Positions 34,894-46,160 of a stretch of 64,000 nt of DNA are shown here, in pieces. The first letter of the stretch is position 1. Every line of letters begins with the position of its first letter. The notes under the pieces were generated by a model. It saw only the letters and a program-made list of their open reading frames with translations, did not search any database and was not told the origin of the DNA. Position numbers and translations under genes: made by a program. The stretch is from Prorocentrum cordatum (Eukaryota > Sar > Dinophyceae > Prorocentrales > Prorocentraceae), in the NCBI GenBank assembly GCA_963575745.1, contig CAUYUJ010017972.1, forward strand, positions 154,701 to 218,700. Direction: 5' to 3'.

Positions 34894-35511
34894 TCACAAT
34901 GCCACCACCTCTTTGTTCTTCTGCGCCTGTCGGTCCAGTGCTCTCGGTAGTAAGCCATCGGAAGTGCGAGTGGCACGTTCAGCTTCTTCTGCGTCTGCCA
35001 AGTCTTGCTTTGCCGCGGCGACGACTGAACTTTCGTCGTCAATGCTCAGTCGGCGTAGGACCCCCCAATGGTTTGTGGGCTCTGGTAACTGCATCTGCAG
35101 CCGAAGGCGGCTCATCTGCGGGACCAGCGGCATCTTCAGCATCTCGATCGCGCCCCCTAGGCTGCGGGCTGGGAGTACGTCTCGATGCGGATGAAGCTCG
35201 GCGCTGCCGATCACGTTGTGGCAGTCCTCAAGGTCAGGCTTCCCAGACTTGTCTCTTCCACACACGTAGCACCTCTCGTTGGACGCGTAGCTCCGAGTAT
35301 ATCCACATTGTCTAATAACTGCGCAAGCCCAACGAGGATGAATAGCCACGTCATCCTTCTGACGTCCTCGACCTTCTGTGTGAAGATAGGACCCGTGACG
35401 ACTTGCGAGCAGCTCACGCCTGGCTTCCAAACTCAGAACGAGCCGCCCCTGACTGCGCTTCCGACGTTGGCGTCGATGCCAGGCTAGCGAAGAAGATCGC
35501 CTGAGGGGCAA
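34894..35511 (-). pseudogene. LINE-A N-terminal fragment with Cys finger
   Basis: A 205-codon frame. Residues 61-84 read W-A-C-x5-C-G-Y-T-R-S-Y-A-S-N-E-R-C-Y-V-C, so four Cys (63, 69, 81, 84) and a leading Trp form a finger resembling the RanBP2-type zinc ribbon seen at the start of many dinoflagellate retroelement proteins. Residues from about 150 are rich in Ala, Glu, Asp, Lys and Arg and look helical. The frame then ends, and similar charged sequence (Q-V-V-V-A-R-F-A-I-M-A, A-E-E-K-S-V-D-D-A-L) continues in another frame down to about 34,700, which marks a frameshift. Probable role: nucleic-acid binding within the retrotransposon particle. Family placement is by motif, not alignment. Confidence 0.55.
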
Positions 35512-35515
35512 CGAG

Positions 35516-36167
35516 AGGGGGGGACTTGCGTAGGGGAGGATGCATCGACCTGGAATCGGCGATATATCGCCGATAGATCGGCGATTGGCCTCCGATAGTG
35601 AATCCGCACCTTCCTGGGCAGGTTGGGGCTATCGGGCCCCTGTCGGCGATCAGTGGGCCATTGGGGGTCGATGCACCCCCTCCTACTCGGCGACTCCGAG
35701 AGGTGAGGTTTGCAAGGGGTGTGGTTTGCAACCGGCGCCCTTGGGGGCACCGTGGGGGGCGGGCGGGGACCTCGACAGTGCTCTCCACCGCGCCCCGAGG
35801 AGGCCCAAGCGAGGACAGTGTCGTGCTGCACTGGCCCCAGCAGTGCCGATCGCAGATCACACCCCGGCGTAACCACACCCTTTGTAGTCGCCGACCTATG
35901 CCTATCCCCCACTATCGTTGCCCCCGATCGCCAGTCGGGTGTTGGCAGAACTGGGTGTAATGGGACCTGGTTTAGTGATGTGTACTGGGGGACGCCCCTC
36001 CCCCGCCCGTTCTACTGACCAGAACTGCCGTCGCCCGAAAAAACACCAGCTGCGACGGACCTGGCTTAGTGACTCTGGCCAATTCAGGGGCTCCAGGGCC
36101 CTACTGCTTACCGGGTCCCCTTAACTGGGGTCCTGGCTATACCCGAGCCAGGTAGCCGTAGCTTTAA
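35516..36167. other. Low-copy DNA next to MITE
   Basis: It contains the perfect palindrome GGCGATATATCGCC (about 35,559) and nearby GATAGATCGGCGATT. No gene recognised. Confidence 0.45.
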
Positions 36168-36327
36168 ATCGGGCATGTCCCCCTACAGGCGGATTTTGGA
36201 CGAAAAATTGACAATAGTCGAAAAATATCCAAAACGCTCAAAAATTGCCCCCTCCCCCCCAAAAAAAGTCCCCTGACAATGTTTTACTATGTTTGTAATA
36301 TTCCTTCTGTAGAGGGACAGGCCCGAC
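36168..36327. mobile_element. 160-bp MITE flanked by TTAA
   Basis: TIRs TCGGGCATGTCCCCCTACAG (36,169-36,188) and CTGTAGAGGGACAGGCCCGA (36,307-36,326) match at 18 of 20 positions after reverse complement. TTAA lies exactly one base outside each TIR (36,164-36,167 and 36,328-36,331). A TTAA target duplication is the hallmark of piggyBac-type insertion, so this is a likely piggyBac-like MITE. It has no coding capacity. It is the uninterrupted counterpart of the element at 1,440-3,693. Confidence 0.75.
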
Positions 36328-36462
36328 TTAACCGCAGCTGATCGCGCAGCGGACACCTCCCAGCCAGCACGCCGCAGCACGACGCCGCAGGCACCCAGCC
36401 GCCACGAGGCGGGCAGCCTGCCGTGGGAAGGCACGATGTCGGAGCCCCCTTGACCCCTAGGA
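36328..36462. other. Short GC-rich spacer
   Basis: No feature recognised. Confidence 0.4.
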
Positions 36463-36985
36463 GGAGGAGGAGGAGGAGGAGGAGGAGGAGGAGGAAGAGG
36501 AGGAGCAGGAGGAGGAGGAGGAGGAGGAGGAGGAGGAGGAGGAGGAGGAGGAGGAGGAGGAGGGGAGGAGGGAGGAGCGAGGGAGGGAGGAGGGAGGGAG
36601 GGAGGGAGGGAGGAGGGAGGGAGGGAGAGAGGAGGAGGAGGAGGGGAGGAGGGAGGAGGAGAGGGAGGGGAAGAGGAGGAGGAGGAGGAGAAGGAGGAGA
36701 GGAAGAGGAGGAGGAGAGGGAGGAGGAGGAGGGAGGAGGAGGAGGAGGAGGAGGGGAGGAGGAGGAGGAGGAGAGGAGGAGCAGGGCGGAGGAGGGGGGG
36801 GAGGAGGAGAAGGAGGACGAGGAGGAGGAGGAGAAGGAGGAGGAGGAGGAGGAGGAGGAGAGGAGGAGGAGGAGGAGGAGGAGGAGGAGGGGGAGGAGGA
36901 GGGAGGAGGAGGAGGGAGGAGGAGGAGGGGGAGGAGGAGGGAGGAGGAGGGAGGAGGAGGAGGAAGAGGAGGAGGACGAAGAACG
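36463..36985. repeat. (GGA)n array
   Basis: About 520 bp of GGA/GAG with GGGA phase changes. The long poly-Leu, Ser, Pro, Arg and Glu frames are artefacts. Confidence 0.97.
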
Positions 36986-38087
36986 GCGGAAATTCCGACA
37001 TGAACATGACACCTCGGCCCGGGGACCAGACCAGCCTGGATTATTCGGCCCCGGTTTTCTTGATACCTGGACTGGCGCGTAATCTTCGGCCCGGTTGACA
37101 CAAGGGTCTGGCCCCGGGCGGCCCTGGACAGGGACACCTCTGGTTGTAGGATCTGCGCCAATTTCACGTGGCAGGGAAGCAAGATGTACACCCAAAAGGG
37201 GGCACGGTCAAAGACGAAGAGGGAAGGCATCAAAGGTTTAAGAGATGCATGTTGAATGGCACGCGAGCAGATAAGAACAAACTATCGTAAAATGGTTGTT
37301 GTTGTCGTCGTCGTCCTTCCCGCGACCCACCCGCGACTCACCCACGACCCATCCGTGACCCACATCGCGCAAGACCCCTCACTCTTATCCGCACTTGCAG
37401 GGTGCTACGTATTGCCGACCGAGGCAGAGACGGAGAGGGGGGAGGAGGAATCCGTGGAGGTGATGGATGGAAACATGACGCACGCAAATCGGGCACACGC
37501 TGGCATGGATTACGAATCCGTGGATCTGGCGCGTGGCGCCAGATCCACAGATCGAGGCAGAACAGGGGGCCAGGGCCGCCTGACCTGTCGACAGAGCGCG
37601 TCGAATTCGCATGGGAAAGCAGCAGGGAAAGCCGCCGCAGTCTCGCTTGGCCCTCCGCCACCTCGACCCTCCATCCTCGACACTTCCCCCATCCACGCTC
37701 CCCCTTCCCCCCGCGCGCGACGCCTTCTTCTCCTCTTCGGGAGCCGGCGCAGTCTTCTGCTGGTCTGCCTTGTACATCGGCTCCTCACCCTCCTCTTCTT
37801 CCGGCGTCCAGAATCAATCAGCATCGGACCTAGAAATCGGATCGAATCGGAATCTGCGTCGGATCGGGCTGTATCACCACGGAATCGAAATCGAATCGCA
37901 TCGGCCCTGCCAGGGTGCACAATACCGACACGCAACCATCGAGCCGCATCGGATCGTCGGAATTTCGGAATGGAATCCGATCGGGCCGGCCAGAATCGGC
38001 ATCAAATCGGATCGATCGGATCGAAGTGGTCGCTGGTGGCGTCGAGGTAATCCTGTAGTTCAACAAACTCATACACATCGACTCTAA
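36986..38087. other. Low-copy DNA with GATCG-rich repeat
   Basis: 37,520-37,548 is a hairpin with 13-bp perfect arms (GTGGATCTGGCGC, 3-nt loop). 37,830-38,035 is a GAATCGGATCG-rich segment homologous to 46,190-46,360; both contain CCGTCGGAAT- or ATCGTCGGAAT-like sequence and AATCGGATCGATCGGATCG. The 264-aa plus frame (37,256-38,050) shows no domain. Confidence 0.55.
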
Positions 38088-38213
38088 GAGGTCCGAGCGG
38101 ATCTCTTGGATCTGCGCTGGACCCCTCTCCATGGCGCGCGGAGCGCGCCAGAGGGGGCGGCGGAGACACCGCCAGGGGGACCACTCGAAATCAAAGAGAC
38201 CCGTGCCGACCTC
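38088..38213. mobile_element. GC foldback element, copy 3
   Basis: The left arm GAGGTCCGAGCGGATCTCTT and the reverse-complemented right arm GAGGTCGGCACGGGTCTCTT match at about 16 of 20 positions. An inner GC palindrome (GGCGCGCGGAGCGCGCC) lies between them. It shares TGGATCTGCGC with copy 4 at 56,861. Confidence 0.65.
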
Positions 38214-39109
38214 AAAGCAATCTCATTCATGGCAGTATCCGTCTTCACGGACCTCCGTCCGTCCTGGTTCGGTGACATCGCTTCTCTTCCTGCGTTTGTC
38301 GTGATATCGTTGGTTGTATCGTTTATCCTTCTCCACGCTAAGCCACGTGTTATTGCTTACAGCCAAGGCCAGCTTGGTTATATGGCGTACCCTTCTGCAG
38401 ACCCAGCTCAGCCAAGGCCACGCGGAGAACCCGGGGCCAGCCACAAAGTGGCTCCGACACCCGAGCCGGCGTGGCCGGAGGCCTCGTCGCTGCAAGTTCC
38501 GAGCGCACGGGGGTCGGAGGGTCGCGGAATCGGCGCTGCACCTGCGGCGTCGCGACGGAGAACACCGTCCCGGCATTCCGCCAGGCCTGCCCCGACAGAT
38601 GCTTAGGACCCAGAAATGTACTGAGAACAGAAACAAGGTCCTCGGAACACGAACAAAAACGCGACAGACTCCGCCAGACAAACGTTCTACGACGATGTCG
38701 CGCAGACCACAACGTCGAGTCGAGTCGCCGATGCGTCGGCGACGCGGGGCGATCATCCGACCCCGATCTGGAAGGTGGCCGGGGTGTCTGAACTGGTTTT
38801 GAGACCCCGGCTAATCGGTTGGAAGAGGGGGACGAGGCCAAATCCGGTCAAAATCGGTGCCCGGACCCTTCACGGGGTCGATCTGGTGCATGTTGTTCAC
38901 CCCAGAGCCTTCTCACTGTCCTGGGGCCCGAGTGCGGCCCTCGGAAGTCGAAACAGACAAACACCCTGCCCGAACCCAGAGCCTCGAACCTGCCCGCCCT
39001 TCCCGTGGGCAGGAAAGGGCTGGGCCACCTCAGACCCCCAGGCGGCTCCAAACCTCATCTTCGGTGGCAACCCATGGGAGCCTTCCATGCCATCTTGTTG
39101 GTTCTTGCG
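38214..39109. other. Low-copy GC-rich DNA
   Basis: 38,920-39,060 is the dispersed repeat related to 228-440. Frames of 160-177 aa on both strands at 38,106-38,841 overlap and have no recognised domain. No gene called. Confidence 0.4.
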
Positions 39110-39245
39110 GATCGACGCTAGTCGACGATAAATCGACGCTGATCAACGCGAATTCGACGCTCATCGACGCTAATCGACGCTAATCGACGCTAAATTGGCG
39201 CTATCTCATCGACTTCCAAATTCTAATCGACGCCAACCGACGCTA
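39110..39245. repeat. ATCGACGCTA 11-bp tandem
   Basis: About ten imperfect copies of ATCGACGCTAA, several perfect between 39,157 and 39,193. Confidence 0.9.
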
Positions 39246-41500
39246 AACACAAAAGGTTGAGAGGGTTTACCAGGCTTCCATGATTCGCTACCGAACCCAT
39301 CCAATTTGGGCCCCGTCTGGGCGGCCTGGGGCAGGTCGCGGTGGCAAGGAGCCGCCCTCGGGGATGGACAGAACCCCCTCTAGTAAAACGTGGCTCAGCG
39401 AAAACGACCTCGGGCCCAAACCTGGCGGGCGCAAGCCTGGAAACCGACGGCCGCGGCGCCCCCTGGAGGACCGAACACGGACAATGCACGGATCGACATG
39501 TCGGGGTGGGAGCTCTGTCCACCCCCGAAATCTGCTTTGGGCCTCGCCTGGGCGACCCGGGGCAGGTCGCGGTGGCAAGGCGCCGCCCCGCGGCGCTCGG
39601 TGCGTTCTGGGCGGCTGCGGGCGGGCGCCCCCGCCCCCCAGCAGGCCGCAGCGCGGCGGCCCGTCGGGGACTCGGGTGGCCCCCCTCGGAGGCCTCGCGA
39701 GAGCCTGGCGGGGCCTCCGGGGTCCTCTTCTGGGAGCGAGCAGGTTGGAGAAGGGTGCTCTAACAGGGCTGGACCTGAACGCTGGTTTTTGTTATGTCTT
39801 CGTTTTGCTTTACCTGTTCTCCTGTACCTCCCTGCCCAACGAAAAACAAAACACTGCCGAAGTCCAGCAAAACAGCGCTTAGGTCCAGCCCTGGTTTCCA
39901 ATGTGATTGTGAGCGTTTTTTTTATTCGGCATGTCGACATTGGGCGGACCGTGGGGGGAGGGGAGGGGTCTGGCTCTGGACCTCTGCTCAGTGCGACTGG
40001 TTGGAGCCGTGCGTCCTACGGGGGAGACTCCACCTGCTCGAAACAGGCACCAAACACAGCCAAGATCTACTCGATGGGGGGGGGGGGGGGCAGGGCCCGC
40101 GCCGATCGGCAAAACAACGAATAAGAAAACGATCACATTGGAGAAGGGTGCTTTCCAATGTGATCATGACGCATATGTCTTGATGGCTGGGCGATGGGGG
40201 TCTGTTTCGGGGAGCCTGCGTCTGGTTGGTCGGGCGCGCGCCTCTGTTCGGGCAATCTAGGCGCTCGGGTCTTTGGGGGCCTCAAAAATCCTTCAAATCT
40301 TAGAGTTGTACTGTGTTCACACTGGACATTTTCGCCCGATTTCCGGCCTCAGAGCCATCACGGATCGATCCAGCCCGAAAAACGCCGTAGACCGATGGGG
40401 CATCGGGCTCCAGCCGTGATTGTTCACTCTGCTGCTGTTTTTCGCGACCTCGGATCCCAGGGGCTGGCGTCCGAGTCGGAGGATGGCGGTGCGCCGGCGA
40501 CGTCGGCGATGCACTCGGCGTCGGCGTGGAGAGAGCCTGGCTCCCTATCGAGCCGCATCGCCGATGCATCGGCGACGCGGCGCGCGGTCCTCCGGCCGAA
40601 GCTACGCGGACCCCACTTCGGGAGGCCGGGGCTCCGCCTGAGGCCTTCCTCCTCCGCCTCTAGCCTGCTGGGAGGACCTCGGAGGGACCGTCGGGATCCA
40701 TGGGGTGCTGCCAGAGATCGGCTGAGACTCGGAATCGGCCTGGAGTGAAGCCAGACGAGACCTGGCTGAGCAAGGCCGAGCGGCCCCGTTTAGCGATCGT
40801 ACTCAAAGCGCACTGGGCCGTGTTTGGCGGCACGACTCAAGCATAACACAGACGCGCCAGGGCCGAAGAACAGTTCAACGCCCTACCCAAGCATCCGACT
40901 CATGTTTTGCTTCACGACGTGGCTCCCGAGAGGCTTGGACCCTCCTTGGGGACCAGCTGATCATCCCGAGTAAATATTTGGCGGCCCCTGAGCCCAGCAA
41001 AGGACCCAAGAGGCCAAAAACCTGCAAAACCGCCCGTCACGACTTCTTCACGACGCGAGGATGTCAGTGCAGCACCAAGCGCCAAAGAGGGAGGTCAGGA
41101 AGAGCATCATGGCCCGAGGCATGTGCGCGACAGTGGGGCGGGAGCAGAGCAAAGAAGAAGAGGGGCCATCAAATCTGGGAGATTTGATGGACCCCCGCCA
41201 TAGTATCAACACGCGCATGGTTACCACACACACCCTGGACAGGATCAGTCGGTCTCGAATCACGAATCGGGTCGATTCTAAATTTGCATCGGATCGACCT
41301 GTGTGAGGTTCAAAAAGCCTATATGGTATAGAAAATACATATTAACAGGAAAGGGATAGGAAAAAATGCACAACCCAGCACGACCCCTTGCACAAGCTTG
41401 CACAACCTTCGCACAACCCCCTTGCACAAACCCTCCAACATTCGTTTCTTCCATAGCATATAGTCAGCTACAGTCTAGAGCCTGAGCTTCAGCTCCGCTG
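39246..41500. other. Low-copy DNA with dispersed repeats
   Basis: Two copies of GGGCAGGTCGCGGTGGCAAG lie at about 39,330 and 39,561, each after a TGGGCGRCC-like lead. 40,410-40,460 matches 14,190-14,245, and 40,555-40,590 resembles 9,585-9,620. 41,370-41,430 is a loose TTGCACAA repeat. Frames of up to 244 aa are open on both strands with no domain, so I call no gene. Confidence 0.45.
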
Positions 41501-43000
41501 GGGGGTGGAGGGGCTCTGCTGGGGAAAGAGGGGGATGGCCCGGCTGGCCCTGTGCTCCGCTTTGCTCCGCTTTCTTGGGGGGGCCTCGGACACGTCAACA
41601 TGTGCATCCCAGGACCTCTTAGGCCCTATCGATCCAGCCCAGACGCCCAAGATAGCCTCCAGTCGGTCGCAACAGCGCCCAAGACGTCCTAAGAGACCCC
41701 AAGAGCCCCCCCAAGAAGGCACCAAGAGGCAAAAACCATTCAATTTCTTTCGGGAATCCGACATTTCTAGCATGTCCGACTCCTCGGACTTCACGAAGTC
41801 CAAGACGCTACAACAAGTTCCAAAGACGGTCTCAGGGACCCCCGAACAACGCCCCAAGACGCCCCAAGAGAGACAGCCCAAGAAAGCCCAAAGACAGCGC
41901 CAGGAGAGGCTCCTGGAGTGAAGCCCGAGCCCATAATGCCTGTCTTCCGCCCCAAGATACCCCCTCGAGGTCCCGAGAGACCCCCAGAGCACCCAAGAGA
42001 CCCCAATGAGGCCCCCAAAACGCCCCAAGGGGCCCAAAAACAGCGCCCAATGGGCTTCAAAGCTGCCTTCAAAAACCCCCCGGTCCGAGCGCCCTCCAAC
42101 GACATCCCCACGAACATCTCAGAGGCTTTATTATAGCCGACAACCCAGACACGGTGGCGGGATGGGCCGAAGGCCATTAAAAGATCCGCCGCCCCCTGTG
42201 GTCTTGCCACAGGGGTGCACGGCGTGCTGGATGTTTCAGGTTTTGGTTTTGGTTCTTTTTCTAAAAGAACTCCCCAATGGGCTTCGGCCCGTCCCGCCGG
42301 CCACCCGCAAGTTTCCGAAAATCCATATGTCAATGCCTTTGTTGCCCCAACTTGGCCCAAGATGGCCTCCAAGACGGCCAAGATGGCCCAAGATGGCCTC
42401 CAAGATGCCTCCAAGACGGCCCAAGATGCACCCAAGACGGCCCAAGATGGCCTCAAGATGGTCTAAGACGGCCCAAAGGCCGACAAAAGGCCTCCAAGAC
42501 GGCCCAAGAGCCCTCCAAGACGCCCTCCAGGAAGGCCCGAATAGGTTAAAATCATTGATTTTCCTTAGGTTTTTCAAGGATTTTGGCATGTTCTTCTTTT
42601 CAGCTCTCCGACGGCCCAAGACGGCCCAAGAGGTCCCCAACATCGCCCCAACAGCACCCAAGAGGCCTCCAAGATGGCCCCATGACGGCCCAAGAGGCCC
42701 CCAAGAAGGCCCCAAGAGGGCCTCAAGACGGCCCAAGAGGCCTCCAAGACGCCCAAGATGGCCTCCAAGACGGCCAAGATGGCCCAAGATGGCCTCCAAG
42801 ATGCTTCCAAGACGGCCAAGATGGCCTCCAAAACGGGTAAGATGGCTCCAAGATGCACCCAAGACGGCCCAAGATGGCCTCAAGATGGTCTAAGACGGCC
42901 CAAAAGGCCCGCAAAAGGCCTCCAAGACGGCCCAAGAGCCCTCCAAGACGCCCTCCAGGAAGGCCCGAATAGGTTAAGATGTGGCCCAATATAAACCCAG
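41501..43000 (+). repeat. CCAAGA-family array with internal duplication
   Basis: About 1.4 kb of GGCCCAAGATGGCCTCCAAG-type units. A segment ending GAAGGCCCGAATAGGTTAA occurs twice (about 42,355-42,558 and 42,740-42,985) with near identity, so a block of about 240 bp was duplicated at roughly 390-bp spacing. A non-repetitive core at 42,545-42,605 (TTTTTCAAGGATTTTGGCAT) resembles 59,565-59,592. Long minus frames of W-A-V-L-G-A-S type are repeat artefacts. Confidence 0.85.
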
Positions 43001-43275
43001 AGTAGCCAAAAAGGCACTCAAGAGACCTCCTCCTCCATTCCCCCCCTTCCTATCTCTCCTCTCCTCCCCGTCCTCCCCCACGTGTTCCCCGAAGGCTGTA
43101 AAGACCGATTCGGGGAACATATGGCCCAATAACTTGGCAGACCTCTGGCCACAGCAGTCGGCCGCATCGGCGCTTCCGAAAGGGCAGGGGGCGGCGGTGA
43201 TTCGCCGTAGGCGTCTTCGATGCCCACGGAGCCCCAGCCCAGCTCTCCCTGTCACATATATATATATATATTTAT

Positions 43276-43307
<32 letters not shown>

Positions 43308-43400
43308 CAAAAAATGGCATGGCCAAGGACCCAACCACATGCAGCTGCGAAAACTCTGCCTTCCGTCCGAAACATGTGGTGGTGGGTGTACCGAAATGGA
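43001..43400. repeat. Spacer and (TA)n array
   Basis: (TA)n with short interruptions at 43,254-43,307. The flanks are GC-rich and unremarkable. Confidence 0.8.
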
Positions 43401-45813
43401 CGCAGGGACGAAACCGTGCGGCGCCACCGGGGCCTTCGGTGGAGCTCCCGTAAAAGCGTGTAAGGGTGTGTGCGTGGCGCGGACGCGTGTGGACACAGCC
43501 ACTGGGGCCTTCGGTAAAGCTCCCATAGGGGCCACGAAACGTGTGAGGGGTGTGCCCACATGGGTGGCGCGAACGCATGTGGAGGCAGCCACTGGGGCCT
43601 TCGGTGGAGCTCCCCATGGGGCCACGTGCCGAAATGGGTGGCGCGGACGCATGTGGAGGCAGCCACTGAGGCATTCGGTGGAGCTCCCCATGGGACCGCG
43701 AAACGTGTGAAGGGGGTGCCGAAACAGGTGGCGCGAACGCATGTGGAGGCAGCCACTGGTGCGTTCGGTGGAGCTCCCTATGGGGACACAAAACGTAAGG
43801 GGTGCGCCCAAGTGGATGGCGCGGACACATTTGGACGCAGCCACTGGGGCCTTCGGTGGAGCTCCCTATGGGGCCACGAAACGTGTGAGGGATGTGCCCA
43901 AATGGGTGGTCGCGGACGCATGTGGACGCAGCCCTTGGAGCCTTCGGTGGAGCTCCTTATGGGGCCACGAAACGTGTGAGGGGTGTGCCGAAATGGACGC
44001 GGACGCAAGCGGGCGGCGCCACTGAAGCCTTCGGAGTGTGGACGCAGCCACTGGGACCTTCGGTGGAGCTCCCCATGGGGCCACGAAACGTGCCAGGGGT
44101 GTGCCGAGATAGGTGGCGCGGATGCATGTGGACGCAGCCACGGGCCTTCGGCGGAGCTCACTGTGGGGCCAGGAAGCGTGTGAATGTTGCGCCCAAGTGG
44201 GGGTCGCGGACGCATGTGGACGCAGCCACTGGGGCCTTCGGTGGAGCTCCCTCCCTATGGGGCCACGAAGCGTGTGAGAGGCGTGCCGAAATAGGTGGCG
44301 CGGGCGCATATGGGCGAAGCCACTGGTGCCTTCGGTGGAGCTCCCTATGGGGTCACGAAACGTGTGAGCGGTGTACCGAAATAGGTGGCGCGGACACATG
44401 TGGGCGCAGCCACTGGGGCCTTCGGTGGAGCTCCTCATGGGGCCTCGAAACGTGTGAGGGGTGTGCCCAAACGGGTGGTGCGGACGCATGTGGACGCAGC
44501 CACTGGGGCCTTCGGTGGAGCTCCCTATTTGGCCACGAAAAATGTGAGTGTTGTGCCTAAATGGGTGGCGCGAACGCATGTGGACGCAGCCACTGGCGCC
44601 TTCGGTGCAGCCCTATGGGGCCACGAAGCGTGTGAGGGGTGTGCCGAAATAGGTGGCGCGGACGCATGTGGACGCAGCCACTGGTGCCTTCGGTGGAGCT
44701 CCCGATGGGGCCACGAAACGTGTGAGGGGGGTGCCCAAGTGGGTGGTGCGGACGCATATGGGCGCAGCCCTTGGGGCATCCGAAATGTGTGAGGGCCCTT
44801 GGCGCAGCCCCTTCGGTCGAGCTCCCTATGGGGCCACGAAACGTGTGAGGGATGTGCCGAAATGGACGCGGGCGCAAGCGGGCGGCGCCATTGGGGCCTT
44901 CGGTGGAACTCCCTATTTGGCCACGAAACGTGTGAGGGTGTGCCGAAAAAGGTGGCGCGGACGCATGTGGACGCAGGCACTGGGGCCTTCGGTGGAGCTC
45001 CCTATGGGGTCACGAAACGTGTGAGGGGTGTGCCCAAATGGATGGCGCGGACGCATATGGACGCAGCCACTGGGGCCTTCGGTGTAGCTCCCTATGGGGC
45101 CACGAAACGTGTGAGGGTGTGCCGAAATAGGTGGCGCGGACGCATGTGGACGCAGCCACTGGGGCCTTCGGTGGAGCTCCCTATGGGGCCACGAAACGTG
45201 TGAGGGGTGTGCCCAAATGGATGGCGCGGACGCATGTGGACGCAGCCACTGGGGCCTTCGGTGGAGCTCCTCATGGGGCCACAAAACGAGCGAGAGGTGT
45301 GCCCAAACGGGTGGCGCGGACGCATGTGGACGCAGCCCCTGGGGCCTCTGGTGGAGCTCCCTATGGGGATTCGAAGCGCGTGAGAGGTGTGCCCAAATGG
45401 ACGCAGCCACTGGGGCTTCGATGGAGCTCCCTATTTGGCAACGAAAAATGTGAGGGTGGTGCCCAAACAGGTGGCGCGGACGCATGTGAACGCAGCCACG
45501 GGCCTTCGGCGGAGCTCACTATTAGGCCACGAAAAGTGTGAGTGTTGTACCCAAATGGGTGGCGCGGACGCATCTGGACGCAGCCACTGGGGCCTTCGGT
45601 GGAGCTCCCTCCCTATGGGGCCACGAAACGTGTGAGGGGTGTGCCGAAATAGGTGGCGCGGACACATTTGGACGCAGCCACTGGGGCCTTCGGTGGAGCT
45701 CCCTATGGGGCGACGAAACGTGTGAGGGGTGTGCCAAAATTGGCGCGGGACGCAGGTGGACGCAGCCACTGAGGCCTTCGGTGGAGCTCCCTATGGGGCC
45801 ACGAACCGTGTGA
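43401..45813 (+). repeat. 90-bp satellite array, about 26 copies
   Basis: Units carry GGACGCAGCCACTGGGGCCT, GGTGGAGCTCCCTATGGGGC and CACGAAACGTGTGAGGGGTG. Most units are about 90 bp (for example anchors at 43,501, 43,591, 43,755 and 43,843), with indel variants of 74-91 bp. Because 90 is divisible by three, several frames on both strands stay open across runs of units, with a 30-residue period on the plus strand (T-H-V-D-A-A-T-G-A-F-G-G-A-P-Y). Frameshifting indels and TGA codons break every frame within 2-8 units. I read it as a satellite, with a decayed repeat-protein gene as the alternative. Confidence 0.9.
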
Positions 45814-46160
45814 TGATGAGGATGATGAGAATAAGAATAAGAATCAGAATAATAATAATAGTAGTAATAAGAAGAAGAAGAAGAACAAGAATCACAATGA
45901 TGATGGTGATGATGATGATGATGACGATGAAGACACGCGGAGGGTAGGGGCAGGGACGGAAAGGGAAGGACAAAGACGGGGGAGGAGGAAGGAAGGAGTG
46001 AGATAGACGCGGGGCGCTGTCTCTTCAAAACGATGACCCAACATCAGGATGGTTGGGACGAAGAATTAGAAAGGGGCGGGGTAAGAAAGAAGGGCGAGAA
46101 AGGAAGAGCCCGCTGCCGCCTGCGCAATCCTGTCGCAAAAACGTCCAGCCACCCCTGGCT
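45814..46160. repeat. GAT/AAT/AAG triplet array and spacer
   Basis: GATGAT, AATAAG, AAG and GAT triplets at 45,811-45,931. The satellite runs directly into it. The remainder to 46,160 is purine-rich and unassigned. Confidence 0.8.

Larger units (their letters stand above)
29500..35515 (-). mobile_element. LINE-A: decayed non-LTR retrotransposon
   Basis: Read on the minus strand, recognisable parts follow the order of a non-LTR polyprotein: Cys finger (35,260-35,331), charged helical region (about 34,700-35,000), a linker/nuclease region with one EEP-like motif (33,677), RT fingers and palm (32,750-31,700), a post-RT domain (31,740-31,020), a Cys/His knuckle (30,858-30,911) and RNase H (30,720-30,200). 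The parts lie in different frames with stops between them, so the copy cannot encode a full protein. The ends are not sharply defined; the 3' side approaches the 138-nt A run, which reads as T on the element's strand. Confidence 0.72.

Noticed and set aside
37256-38050. 264-codon plus frame
   Set aside because: No recognisable domain, ends inside a dispersed GATCG-rich repeat, and minus frames overlap it fully.
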